DNA of 64,000 nucleotides from Saccharospirillum sp. MSK14-1 (GTDB lineage Bacteria > Pseudomonadota > Gammaproteobacteria > Pseudomonadales > Natronospirillaceae): positions 868,001 to 932,000 of the forward strand of contig NZ_MIES01000033.1 in NCBI RefSeq assembly GCF_003054965.1, given 5' to 3'. The notes below the pieces were generated by a model. It worked only from the letters and a program-made list of their open reading frames with translations. It did not search any database and had not been told where the DNA came from. Shown piece after piece: positions 16,071-24,558 of this stretch. A program made the position numbers and the translations under genes. Numbering within the stretch: the first letter of the stretch is position 1; each line of letters begins with the position of its first letter.

Positions 16071-18704
16071 ATGCGCACCCAGGATCCGAAAACCATTTAC
16101 CTGAAAGACTACCGGGAACCGGACTTTTGGGTGAAGCACACCGACCTGACGGTGCGAATTTTTGATGACTACACCGAAGTCAGCTCGCAGCTTCAACTGA
16201 GCAAAAACGCCAACACCCGTGGCCGCGAACTGGTGCTGAACGGCGTTGAGCAGGAAATCATAGAGCTGACGCTGGATGGTAAAACGCTCAGTGATGGCGA
16301 CTACCGTCTGGACGGCGAAAACCTGACGCTGTCATGCGCCGCCGATGAGGCCGTTTTCAGTGCCTTGACGCGCATCTACCCGCAGCACAACACCTCGCTG
16401 GAAGGTCTGTATCAGTCCGGTTCCATGTTCTGTACCCAATGTGAAGCCGAAGGCTTCCGCAAAATCACCTTCTACCCGGATCGGCCGGACGTGATGGCCA
16501 CCTTCACCACGCGCATTGAAGCCGACAAAGAACGCTTCCCGGTGTTACTGGCGAACGGTAACCCGGTGGGCGAGGGTGAGCTGGACGGCGGTCGTCACTT
16601 TGCCGTCTGGGACGATCCGCACCCCAAACCCAGCTATTTGTTCGCCATGGTCGCCGGTCAGCTGGCGCGCCAGGACGACAGCTTCACCACCGCCAGTGGC
16701 CGTGAGGTCAGCCTGCGGATTTTTGTGGAGCCGCAGAATGCGCACAAAGTCGACTTTGCGCTGGAATCGCTGAAAAAAGCCATGCGCTGGGATGAAGAAC
16801 GCTTTGGCCGCGAATATGATCTGGACCTCTTTATGATCGTCGCGTCCGACTTCTTCAACATGGGCGCCATGGAAAACAAAGGCCTGAACATTTTCAACAG
16901 CGCGGCGGTTCTGGCCACGGCCGATACGTCAAAAGACATGAGCTTCGAGCGTATCGAAGCCATCATCGCCCATGAATATTTCCACAACTGGTCGGGCAAC
17001 CGCGTTACCTGCCGTGACTGGTTCCAGTTGTCGCTCAAAGAAGGCTTTACCGTTTTCCGTGACAGTGAATTCACCGCCGATATGCACGACCGGGCGGTCA
17101 AGCGCATCGAGGATGCGACCGAGCTGCGCGCTCGCCAGTTCCCGGAAGACAATGGCCCGATGTCACATCCGGTGCGGCCCTCGTCGTACATCGAAATCAA
17201 CAACTTCTATACCGCCACAGTCTATGAAAAAGGCGCCGAAGTGGTGCGCATGATTCAGACACTGATCGGTGAAGACGCGTTTCGCAAAGGCAGCGATCTG
17301 TATTTTGAGCGCTTCGATGGTCAGGCCGTGACCACCGATGATTTTGTTGCCTGCATGGAAGAAGTCAGTGGTCGCGACCTGACTCAGTTCAAACGCTGGT
17401 ACAGCCAGTCCGGAACGCCCCGTCTGGCGGTAAAAGACAGCTTTGATGCCGGCAGTGGCGAGTATCGTCTGACCTTCTCGCAAAGCTGCCCGCCGACACC
17501 GGGTCAGGATGAGAAAGAACCCTTTGTTGTTCCTGTGAAGCTGGGTCTGCTGGGTGCCGACGGTCAGGACCTGCCGATTAAAACGGATGCCGACTACAAC
17601 GCCGACACCCAAGTACTGACACTGACAGACGCTGAAACCACGGTCACCTTCACCGGCCTGAGTGAAAAACCAGTGCCAAGCCTGTTGCGCGACTTCTCAG
17701 CGCCGGTGCGACTGAGCTTCGACTACGCCGACGATCAGCTGGCGTTCCTGGCGCGCAATGACGCCAACGGTTTTAACCGCTGGGACGCATTGCAGCAGCT
17801 GTATTTGCGCACCATCTTGCGCTTGGCCGAAGACCACCGAGCGGGTCGTGAGCTCACCGTTCCGGGCATTTTGCTCGACACTGTGTCTCAGGTAGCCGGT
17901 GATGCTCAGCTGTCACAGGCCATCCGAGCCCGTATGCTCAGTTTGCCGAGCTACGCGATTTTGAAAGACGCCGTCGACGAAATTCATATCGAAGCGCTGA
18001 TTGCGGCACGCCGCAAGGTGGTTGATCGCATTGCCAGCGGCAATCGCGACTTGTGGCGCTCGCTGACCGAGAGCCTGGCGTCGACGGCTGATTATCAGTT
18101 TAACGCCGACGAGGCCGGTCGCCGTGACTTACAGGGTGTTGCTCTGTGGTACTGGCTGAAAGCGGGCGACCAGGCGGCTTTTGACTTCTCCGCCGACCTA
18201 TACCGTCAGGCCAGTAACCAGACCGATCGCAGCAATGCGCTTCGGGCCGTATTGGCCGGTGATGACCAAGCCCTGCAAGATGAAATGCTGAGCAGCTTTT
18301 TCGAGCGCTGGAAAGGTGATAACCAAATGGTTGAGCAATGGCTGTCACTGCAGGCCGCTGCGCCGGGCGTTTCCACCGCCGACATCGAGGCACTGATGCA
18401 ACACGAAGCCTTTGATGTGAAAAACCCGAACAAGGTGCGTTCTGTGATCGGAGGCTTTGCCGGTAACACGGAGTGCTTCCACAACGCAGAGGGCGCGGGC
18501 TATCAGTTGGTGGCCGATATGATTTCCAAGTTAAATGCGCTGAACCCGCAGATCGCGGCGCGACTGGTGACCTTGTTTGCCGACTGGAAGCGTTACGAGC
18601 CCCAGCGCCGCACGCTGATGCAAAACGCTCTGAAGAGCATTCTGACCACCCCCGACCTGTCACGCGATGTGTTCGAAATGGCTGAACGGGCGCTGAAAGG
18701 CTGA
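16071..18704 (+). CDS. pepN: Aminopeptidase N
   Basis: An 877-residue M1-family metallopeptidase, close to the 870 residues of E. coli PepN. GAMEN occurs in MGAMENKGLNIFN, and the zinc site HEYFHNWSGNR has His301, Glu302 and His305, followed by LSLKEGFTVFRD with the third ligand Glu. It removes N-terminal residues from peptides in the cytoplasm. The start is ATG 16071 (MRTQDPKTIYLKDYR), which matches the family N-terminus; the in-frame TTG at 16020 would add 17 unmatched residues. The ribosome site is weak. Monocistronic, followed by the tRNA-Ala locus. Confidence 0.97.
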   Translation: MRTQDPKTIYLKDYREPDFWVKHTDLTVRIFDDYTEVSSQLQLSKNANTRGRELVLNGVEQEIIELTLDGKTLSDGDYRLDGENLTLSCAADEAVFSALTRIYPQHNTSLEGLYQSGSMFCTQCEAEGFRKITFYPDRPDVMATFTTRIEADKERFPVLLANGNPVGEGELDGGRHFAVWDDPHPKPSYLFAMVAGQLARQDDSFTTASGREVSLRIFVEPQNAHKVDFALESLKKAMRWDEERFGREYDLDLFMIVASDFFNMGAMENKGLNIFNSAAVLATADTSKDMSFERIEAIIAHEYFHNWSGNRVTCRDWFQLSLKEGFTVFRDSEFTADMHDRAVKRIEDATELRARQFPEDNGPMSHPVRPSSYIEINNFYTATVYEKGAEVVRMIQTLIGEDAFRKGSDLYFERFDGQAVTTDDFVACMEEVSGRDLTQFKRWYSQSGTPRLAVKDSFDAGSGEYRLTFSQSCPPTPGQDEKEPFVVPVKLGLLGADGQDLPIKTDADYNADTQVLTLTDAETTVTFTGLSEKPVPSLLRDFSAPVRLSFDYADDQLAFLARNDANGFNRWDALQQLYLRTILRLAEDHRAGRELTVPGILLDTVSQVAGDAQLSQAIRARMLSLPSYAILKDAVDEIHIEALIAARRKVVDRIASGNRDLWRSLTESLASTADYQFNADEAGRRDLQGVALWYWLKAGDQAAFDFSADLYRQASNQTDRSNALRAVLAGDDQALQDEMLSSFFERWKGDNQMVEQWLSLQAAAPGVSTADIEALMQHEAFDVKNPNKVRSVIGGFAGNTECFHNAEGAGYQLVADMISKLNALNPQIAARLVTLFADWKRYEPQRRTLMQNALKSILTTPDLSRDVFEMAERALKG

Positions 18705-18752
18705 TCCTGCAGGCTAGAGTGCCAAGTCGTTGAAATTTCTATAAAAAACGGC

Positions 18753-18781
18753 TTGACACTCTCAGTCACCGACCGTAATAT
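18753..18781 (+). promoter_or_regulatory. Sigma-70 promoter of tRNA-Ala
   Basis: TTGACA (18753-18758) and TAATAT (18776-18781) are separated by exactly 17 bp and followed by a GC-rich discriminator (GCGC), as is usual for stringently controlled stable-RNA promoters. The -35 box lies in the right arm of an imperfect inverted repeat, AGAGTGCCAAG (18716-18726) with CTTGACACTCT (18752-18762). Transcription from about 18788 gives a leader of about 105 nt before the tRNA. Confidence 0.85.
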
Positions 18782-18893
18782 GCGCTTCGTTTTCGGGGCT
18801 CAGCACCCGAAAGCATGGTAAGACTTGAGGCTATAGCTTTTATGCTGCGAAGCAGTGCAGCTGGAAGCCGAAGGCTCAAGAGCTTCAAAATTT

Positions 18894-18969
18894 GGGGCTA
18901 TAGCTCAGCTGGGAGAGCGCCTGCATGGCATGCAGGAGGTCAGCGGTTCGATCCCGCTTAGCTCCACCA
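18894..18969 (+). tRNA. tRNA-Ala (GGC)
   Basis: A complete 76-nt tRNA. The acceptor stem is GGGGCTA/TAGCTCC, the D arm includes GCTCAGCTGGGAGAGC, the anticodon stem is CCTGC/GCAGG around loop ATGGCAT (anticodon GGC, alanine), and the T arm includes GGTTCGATCC. The encoded 3' CCA ends at 18969. A strong promoter lies upstream and a terminator follows at 18979. Confidence 0.97.
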
Positions 18970-18978
18970 AATTCGAAA

Positions 18979-19007
18979 AGCCGATCCGAGAGGGTCGGCT
19001 TTTTTTG
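18979..19007 (+). terminator. Terminator of tRNA-Ala
   Basis: The stem AGCCGATCC/GGGTCGGCT (one G-T pair) is followed by a run of T residues, 9 nt after the CCA end. The same element is repeated almost exactly about 140 bp downstream. Confidence 0.92.
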
Positions 19008-19039
19008 TGGTTGGATGTGATTAGTGGTGCGTCAGCGAC

Positions 19040-19110
19040 AGAGCGCCTGCATGGCATGCAGGAGGTCACGCCGGGGTCGCGTCCGACTTCGATCCCGCTT
19101 AGCTCCACCA
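19040..19110 (+). pseudogene. Decayed second copy of tRNA-Ala (GGC)
   Basis: From AGAGCGCC through the anticodon arm to GGTCA it is identical to the intact tRNA-Ala, and again from TTCGATCC to the CCA end. The T-arm base pairing is destroyed by about 15 extra bases (19 nt in place of GCGG). The 5' half (acceptor and D stem) is missing or unrecognisable. It cannot fold as a tRNA. The terminator downstream is also duplicated, so a whole tRNA-plus-terminator unit was copied in tandem and then decayed. Confidence 0.88.
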
Positions 19111-19119
19111 AATTTGAAA

Positions 19120-19147
19120 AGCCGATCCGAGAGGGTCGGCTCTTTTT
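19120..19147 (+). terminator. Duplicated terminator after the tRNA-Ala remnant
   Basis: The same AGCCGATCC/GGGTCGGCT hairpin as after the intact tRNA, here with TCTTTTT as the T tract. It sits 9 nt after the remnant CCA, exactly as in the intact copy. Confidence 0.88.
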
Positions 19148-19262
19148 GTGGCTGCAAGATAGAGGAAGAGCACCCCGAGGCCGTTAAAAGACGCCAGCCT
19201 ATTACTTTAATTTGCGAATATCAGGATGCTCAGCAATACTTGGTAGCAGAGGTGATCGTTTT

Positions 19263-19568
19263 ATGCATCGCATCTTGTTATCGCTGTTTTTGCTACCGCT
19301 TTTCCTGCTCTACGCTGGTTCGGCCTTCGCCGACGACGAGCGTACTGACAGTGCCTCTCTTATCGGCAAGGTGGCTGAAGTTCTCGACGCCACTGATGGA
19401 TTTGGTCAGTCAGTTGAAAGCGATGACGGTGCGGTGTTCACTGCTTACCCGAGCCGGCAATTGCCGTCGCTTAAGGTGGTTCTCCGGCGCTCTTCCGCAC
19501 CTGATGTTCCTTCTCTTAACCCCTATGACTCAACGCTCATCCGAGCGCCGCCTGCCTGTTTCTCCTAG
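19263..19568 (+). CDS. Small predicted secreted protein, unknown function
   Basis: A 101-residue protein starting at ATG 19263, with AGAGG about 11 nt upstream. It has a clear signal peptide: MHRILLSLFLLPLFLLYAG with a cleavage motif SAFA-DD at about residue 24. The mature part is about 77 residues, acidic at first, then Pro/Ser-rich, with no domain I recognise. The second half has an irregular composition, so the 3' end could be frame-shifted or the gene could be decayed. It lies between the tRNA remnant and the CBS-domain gene. Confidence 0.5.
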   Translation: MHRILLSLFLLPLFLLYAGSAFADDERTDSASLIGKVAEVLDATDGFGQSVESDDGAVFTAYPSRQLPSLKVVLRRSSAPDVPSLNPYDSTLIRAPPACFS

Positions 19569-19664
19569 TTAATCAAGAATCTTTCACTTTCAAGATTGGC
19601 ATAAAACCCCTTTGGTACCCGTATATCCGGCTGTGTATGGCCGCAACGGGTAGGAGACCGTGCT

Positions 19665-20222
19665 ATGAAAAACATGACGTTGTACCCCCTGAGCGACATC
19701 AATGAACTGGCCTGGCCAGAACAACACGAATCGCTCTCACAGAATTCCCCGGCCGTCGACTTCTTTACCGACTTCGAGGCTGTTCAACCCCGGATTATCG
19801 AAGTGGCAACATCCGCTCTGGATGCCAGAAAGGTGATGATGACCACTCACGTACGATTGCTGTTGGTCGTCAACCAGTTGAATCATTTTGTCGGTGTGTT
19901 TAGTGCGGACGATGTTATTGAACGGAAGATCGTCCAGCGCGTGTCTGAAGGGTATCGTCGAGACGAGATCGGTGTAACCGATCTGATGACCCCGAAGAAA
20001 CAGTTGACCGCCCTGGATATCACGGAAGTAAAAAGAGCGACGATCGGCAATGTCATCCAGGTACTTAAGAATGTGCATCAGCAACACTGCTTGGTGATCG
20101 ACAGTGAACACAACCGAATTCGGGGAATCTTTTCGGCCTCGGACATCTCTCGAAAACTCAAACTGTACATCGACACCGACAACCGGTTCGATTTCAACAA
20201 GGTGTTCGAAGTGACTGCCTGA
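19665..20222 (+). CDS. CBS-domain pair protein
   Basis: A 185-residue soluble protein with an acidic N-terminal stretch (1-40) and two CBS motifs. The first covers about 42-95 (LLLVVNQLNHFVGVFSADDVIERK) and the second about 105-165 (VTDLMTPKKQLTALDI and HCLVIDSEHNRIRGIFSASDISRKL). CBS pairs bind adenine nucleotides and act as energy or redox sensors, usually within larger enzymes; here no partner domain is attached. The ATG has AGGAG 8 nt upstream. Partner unknown. Confidence 0.88.
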   Translation: MKNMTLYPLSDINELAWPEQHESLSQNSPAVDFFTDFEAVQPRIIEVATSALDARKVMMTTHVRLLLVVNQLNHFVGVFSADDVIERKIVQRVSEGYRRDEIGVTDLMTPKKQLTALDITEVKRATIGNVIQVLKNVHQQHCLVIDSEHNRIRGIFSASDISRKLKLYIDTDNRFDFNKVFEVTA

Positions 20223-20301
20223 GGACTAAACTGACTCGGTTTTGCGCAAAAGGTCATACTCGGCGGGATGCATGAGTCGGTCCCCCTGAGCACCACCAAC
20301 C

Positions 20302-20334
20302 TATAAAGCCGGTCCGCGAGGATCGGCTTTATAA
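20302..20334 (+). terminator. Hairpin terminator, probably of the CBS gene
   Basis: Long stem TATAAAGCCGGTCC/GGATCGGCTTTATA with loop GCGA. The T tract is short, so this is a weaker call. The core (AAAGCCGRTCC, GRTCGGCTTT) closely resembles the two tRNA-Ala terminators, and a CACCACCA like a tRNA 3' end lies just before it at about 20291. Confidence 0.6.
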
Positions 20335-20517
20335 TAGTCTGCGCACGCTTATACACCGTCCTGTTGTTCCTGTCACAACACTTTTCAGCCAGTTTCTTTA
20401 ACGGCCTCTTCAACCCTCGGCAAAATGCAGTAGGCTTTTCCGTTCGCGAGTTTCCCGCGACAAAGAGTTGAAGAGGGAATTCGGGCAGTGGACCTCAACA
20501 TAAGGGAGCAATAACGT

Positions 20518-21192
20518 ATGAAAACATGGCTGGTTTCGACGTTAACACTGATGTTGTGTGCTTGTGCGACACAGCCCAGTCTGGAACGTATGTCGAGCTC
20601 AATGAGTCGGCACTACGATTTAGCGACCTATTCTTCTGCCGACCTGGACGATCCTGACTTCAAACTCAAAGCGGCTTTTATTTACACCGTTCTCTATAAC
20701 ACCACAGAAGTCTGGACACACCGTATGAATGGAGAGGTCGGAAATACGGTGTTTATTCATGACAGTGGTGGCGAGCTGGTTTTTGATGAAAACCAGCAGC
20801 GCGTTGAGAGCTGTGAAAATATGGGGTCATTTAATTACGCCCATTATAAGCGGGAGCCGTTGGCCCATTTTACCGTGGATTCACTGCCTTGGTTAACATG
20901 GGGTAATTGCCGACAGGACAGCACAACCCTTCAACAACGTATAGAAGCCTATATGAAAGATTTTGAAATAGGGCTTCGTCAGGTAACGGACAATAACGTA
21001 CCACTGATGCTGCCCAGTGGGTTCGATTTGACTCATCCGGGTGATCGTGAAGCCTTGGCGTTTTATTTCCAAGCGTTTGAGATAACAGGCTATGATCTGA
21101 ACGCTTTTATAACCGGGCCTCAGCAAACGGCTGATCCGGTTTCTGATCTTTTGCACCATCTACAGCAAGGGTTCACAGAATTACTGAATTGA
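20518..21192 (+). CDS. Predicted lipoprotein, unknown function
   Basis: A 224-residue protein with a short signal sequence and the lipobox-like LCAC at residues 14-17, so Cys17 would be the lipidated residue. The mature part has no recognised domain. It contains conserved-looking aromatic stretches (YTVLYNTTEVWTHRM, FNYAHYKREPLAHF) and two isolated Cys (near residues 101 and 138) that could form a disulfide. The ATG follows AAGGGAGCAATAACGT. AT content looks higher than in neighbouring housekeeping genes by eye. Confidence 0.7.
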   Translation: MKTWLVSTLTLMLCACATQPSLERMSSSMSRHYDLATYSSADLDDPDFKLKAAFIYTVLYNTTEVWTHRMNGEVGNTVFIHDSGGELVFDENQQRVESCENMGSFNYAHYKREPLAHFTVDSLPWLTWGNCRQDSTTLQQRIEAYMKDFEIGLRQVTDNNVPLMLPSGFDLTHPGDREALAFYFQAFEITGYDLNAFITGPQQTADPVSDLLHHLQQGFTELLN

Positions 21193-21286
21193 GCACCTGA
21201 TCGCGCCGAAGTGACGAATGGGCAATGTGGTTGTGCGGCGGCACAGGCATGCTTGAGCTAACTCGTGATAACTGGGAAGGAACCCT

Positions 21287-22261
21287 ATGAAAGCTATGAT
21301 TTGCGAAGGCTACGGCAGCGGTGACGACCTGGTGCTCAGCGATGTTGCCAAACCCGAACTGAAAACCGATGCCGATTGTGTCGTCCGCATCCTCGCCAGC
21401 ACAGTGAATGATTGGGACTGGATGTTGGTGCGTGGTAAACCCCGTCTTTATCGCTTGCTCTTTGGTTTATTGAGACCCCGTTGGAAGATTCTTGGGGCAG
21501 AAATTGTCGGTGTGATTGAATCGGTTGGCGCCAGCGTGACTGAGTTTAACCACGGTGATGTGGTGTATGGCGATGTATCGGAGGCCGGTTTTGGAGGCTA
21601 TGCCGAATACGCTTGTCTGCCCGTGGCGTCCTTACGCCGGGTTCCTGATCAATTGGATGTTGAGTTGGCTGCGGCCCTGCCGCATGCGGCGGGACTCGCC
21701 TGGCAATCGTTGGTTGACGTGGCTCGGTTGGAACAGGGTGAGTCGGTATTGATCAACGGGGTTGGCGGCGGTATGGGCGTACTCGGTGCTCAGATTGCGC
21801 AGCACCATTTTGGTTGCACGGTCACCGGCGTTGATAAGGCGTTTAAGCTGGAGGCATTGCACTGGCTCGGACGTGCAGACGCACTCGATTATGAAAGGGT
21901 TGATTTTACGGGCACCGGGCAGCGCTATGATGTCATTATTGATGCACAAACAACGCGCACTCCTTGGCGATTGTTGAAGGCACTTAAGCCTGGCGGTCGT
22001 TATGTCAGCGTTGGAGGTGCCCCGGGACGATTAGTGGCCCTAGCTCTTATTGGGCCGGTGATCGGGCGTCTGACGAGGCGGCGGTTTCATTTGCTTGCAC
22101 TCAAACCAAACCAGGGTTTGGATGAGGTTGAAACGTTGGTTCTGGCAAAGGAGATAGAACCGAGGATCGACAAGCGGTTTGCTCTGAGTGACCTGCCACT
22201 GGCGCTGCAACGTTTCGGGCGTTCTGAACATATCGGCAAAATAGTGATCCTTCCCAAATGA
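21287..22261 (+). CDS. Medium-chain dehydrogenase/reductase, quinone-reductase type
   Basis: A 324-residue member of the zinc-independent MDR family. It has an N-terminal GroES-like domain (about 1-130, with ASTVNDWDWMLVRG and GAEIVGVIESVGASVTEF) and a Rossmann NAD(P) domain with GVGGGMGVLGAQIA at about residues 158-171. No structural-zinc cysteine cluster is present, so NADPH:quinone reductase-like or enoyl-reductase-like activity is likely; substrate unknown. The GTG/ATG region is preceded by GGAAGGAACCCT. The next gene overlaps by 4 bp (ATGA), forming a two-gene unit with the P-loop kinase. Confidence 0.9.
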   Translation: MKAMICEGYGSGDDLVLSDVAKPELKTDADCVVRILASTVNDWDWMLVRGKPRLYRLLFGLLRPRWKILGAEIVGVIESVGASVTEFNHGDVVYGDVSEAGFGGYAEYACLPVASLRRVPDQLDVELAAALPHAAGLAWQSLVDVARLEQGESVLINGVGGGMGVLGAQIAQHHFGCTVTGVDKAFKLEALHWLGRADALDYERVDFTGTGQRYDVIIDAQTTRTPWRLLKALKPGGRYVSVGGAPGRLVALALIGPVIGRLTRRRFHLLALKPNQGLDEVETLVLAKEIEPRIDKRFALSDLPLALQRFGRSEHIGKIVILPK

Positions 22262-22830
22262 GCACCATTATGATGCTGGGCGGCGCTTCCCGGACGGGTA
22301 AAAGTCTGATCTCTCGGGAACTGTTGTCGCGCTTAGCGCTGCCGTATTTATCCATCGATCCTATTAAAATGGCGCTGTCCAAAGCAGTGCCATCCTATGA
22401 GTTAAATACGGACGAATCGTCCATTGTCGTCAGTGAGCAACTCTGGCCGTTTATCAGTGCACTGGCTCGCAATATGGTTGAAACCGGCGTGCATTATTTG
22501 ATCGAGGGTGAAATCCTACCGTGGCAGGTCGCGCAGTTATCCGAGCAGCTTGAGGTGAGGATCCCGGCTTGTTTCGTCGGTTATGAAAACACAGTGATCG
22601 AACAGAAAATGGCTGACATTAAATCCTGTTCCGGCATGCCCAATGACTGGACAGCTGAACTCACGGACGCTCAGTTGTTCGACCTGGTGTCAGAGGGTGT
22701 TGAGTTCAGCCGTTACCTGCGCTCGCAGTGTGCTCAATACGGGCTCTATTACCAGGATTTTTCGACCGATTTTACGGCCGCTAAATCGGCGGTTATTCAT
22801 TATTTTGAATCCACCTTTAAAGATCACTAA
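22258..22830 (+). CDS. P-loop kinase-like protein
   Basis: A 190-residue protein with a Walker A motif GGASRTGKS at residues 8-16, followed by a segment typical of small-molecule kinases (LPYLSIDPIKMAL). This resembles AAA_33/2-phosphoglycerate-kinase-like and zeta-toxin-like proteins. A conserved-looking EGEILP (about residue 83) may be the base region. The substrate is unknown. The start overlaps the MDR gene by 4 bp, so the two are coupled. No antitoxin-like partner is present, which argues against a zeta toxin. Confidence 0.75.
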   Translation: MSTIMMLGGASRTGKSLISRELLSRLALPYLSIDPIKMALSKAVPSYELNTDESSIVVSEQLWPFISALARNMVETGVHYLIEGEILPWQVAQLSEQLEVRIPACFVGYENTVIEQKMADIKSCSGMPNDWTAELTDAQLFDLVSEGVEFSRYLRSQCAQYGLYYQDFSTDFTAAKSAVIHYFESTFKDH

Positions 22831-22903
22831 CGTTTTTCATTGTTTTCCAAACTCACCGGACCAGGAATGTCCGGCTAATGCCATCAATCCCAAGGATGTT
22901 TAT

Positions 22904-24556
22904 ATGACTTATCCAATGCCACTGGCTGAGCTGGCCAGACACGTCGCTGAACGGGGTGATCAACCCTTTTTGCACCAACCGATTAACCGTCAACTGAAGA
23001 TCTGGACCTGGGCTGAGGTTGACGATAACGCGCGCCGTATTGCTCAAGGGCTCATTTCCCTGGGCCTTGAACCCGGCGACCGGGTCGCTATTTTTGCCAA
23101 GAACAGCGCCGAATGGTTTATCGCAGACTGGGCCATCATGATGGCCGGAATGATCAGTGTGCCGATCTATGCCACCGCCAATGAAGACACGATCCGACAC
23201 ATCATCGAAGACAGTGGCAGCAAAGCCGTTTTTGTTGGCAAGTTAGATGAGGTTGCCGCCGGAGAGGCCGCCTTTGATGGCGGCCTGGCGCGCATCGGAT
23301 TTCCTTACCCAACCCTCACTCACGATCACCGTTGGGACGATTGGCTCGCTCAGCATGCGCCGCTAAAGGAGGTCGCTGACCTGGGTCTGAACGACGTCAT
23401 GACCCTGGTGTATACCTCAGGCAGCACCGGCAAGCCCAAAGGTGTGGTGTTGAAATATCGGCAGTATGCCGCGGCATCGGCCACCAATCGCGTTATTGGC
23501 CAAATTACGGAATATGATCGCACGGTGTCTTATTTGCCGTTGGCGCATGTTACTGAGCGAGCGGTGGTGCAGGGCACGGCGCTGTATACCGGTGGGCCGG
23601 TCTATTTTGTTGAATCGTTGGATACCTTTGTCGACGATTTAAAGGTGGCCCAGCCAACAACCTTTTTATCGGTGCCTCGGTTATGGACGCGCTTTCAGGC
23701 CGGCATTCATGAAAAAATTCCGCCTAAGACGCTGCAGTTTCTGTTGAGAATTCCATTGGTTGGTCAGCGGGTTGCGCGAAAAATTCGTGCCGGCCTTGGG
23801 TTGGATTCGGTGCATACCTTTGGATCCGGCTCGGCACTGCTGGCGCCCAGTTTATTGCAGTGGTATCACCGGCTGGGCATTGATATCTGCGAAGGCTGGG
23901 GGATGACCGAAACCACCGGTTTGTCAGCCTGTAATATGCCATTCCGGGCGGATCGCATGGGAACCATTGGAGTGCCGCTGGATTGTGTCGACATGAAAAT
24001 CGCCGACGATGGTGAGTTATTGATTCGTGGCGACGCCGTCTTCGAAACTTACTACAACAATCCTGAAGTCACCGCAGACGCCTTTCAGGGCGGTTGGTTC
24101 CGGACGGGTGACAAAGCGGAGAAAAGGTCCGACGGTGCTTTTCGCATTGTTGGTCGCCTCAAAGAAGCATTCAAAACCGCCAAAGGAAAATACGTGGCAC
24201 CAGGGCCACTGGAAAGCCGGTTAGCGGCCAATGCCGATATTGAACAGGTGTGCGTGATCGGTGCCGGTCGAACGCAACCGGTTGCAGTCGTGGTTTTGGC
24301 TGAGCATCGTGCTGAGTCTGATCGAAAGGCGATGCGAGCTTCACTGCGAGAAACACTGGAAACGCTCAATGCCAGCTTAGAAAGTCATGAAAAGCTGGAG
24401 GGCATTCTGGTGGCCGCTGAACCCTGGACCATCGAAAGTGGCCAGTTAACGCCGACAATGAAGCTGCGCCGGTCCAGTCTGGAGGACTGCTATGACGAGC
24501 GGCTGGGTCAACTCAGCGCTGGTGAAGTCCGCTGGGAGGATGAGAGCCGGGCTTAA
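22904..24556 (+). CDS. Long-chain acyl-CoA synthetase (AMP-forming), copy 1
   Basis: A 550-residue ANL-superfamily adenylating enzyme. The P-loop YTSGSTGKPKGVVLK lies near residue 170, the aromatic/Glu motif WGMTETTG near 335, the TGDKAE hinge Asp near 402, GRLKEAFKTAKGKYVAP near 420, and the catalytic Lys in LTPTMKLRR near 522. It should activate a fatty acid to acyl-AMP and then acyl-CoA. The start is ATG 22904, with AAGGA 7 nt upstream. It is a close paralogue of the gene at 25236. A change in the KExFK motif (Ala for Glu) relative to copy 2 may alter hinge function. Confidence 0.92.
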   Translation: MTYPMPLAELARHVAERGDQPFLHQPINRQLKIWTWAEVDDNARRIAQGLISLGLEPGDRVAIFAKNSAEWFIADWAIMMAGMISVPIYATANEDTIRHIIEDSGSKAVFVGKLDEVAAGEAAFDGGLARIGFPYPTLTHDHRWDDWLAQHAPLKEVADLGLNDVMTLVYTSGSTGKPKGVVLKYRQYAAASATNRVIGQITEYDRTVSYLPLAHVTERAVVQGTALYTGGPVYFVESLDTFVDDLKVAQPTTFLSVPRLWTRFQAGIHEKIPPKTLQFLLRIPLVGQRVARKIRAGLGLDSVHTFGSGSALLAPSLLQWYHRLGIDICEGWGMTETTGLSACNMPFRADRMGTIGVPLDCVDMKIADDGELLIRGDAVFETYYNNPEVTADAFQGGWFRTGDKAEKRSDGAFRIVGRLKEAFKTAKGKYVAPGPLESRLAANADIEQVCVIGAGRTQPVAVVVLAEHRAESDRKAMRASLRETLETLNASLESHEKLEGILVAAEPWTIESGQLTPTMKLRRSSLEDCYDERLGQLSAGEVRWEDESRA

Positions 24557-24558
24557 TC

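Noticed and set aside
19024-19572. 182-codon open frame across the tRNA-Ala remnant
   Set aside because: It reads through the duplicated tRNA and terminator and overlaps the small secreted-protein gene in another frame, so it is almost certainly not coding.
22258-22830. Zeta-type toxin
   Set aside because: The Walker A motif fits, but no antitoxin gene neighbours it and the gene is coupled to an oxidoreductase; a generic kinase is more likely.
22643-22903. Upstream extension of acyl-CoA synthetase copy 1
   Set aside because: The frame is open upstream, but it overlaps the P-loop kinase gene; ATG 22904 has a ribosome site and matches the paralogue N-terminus.
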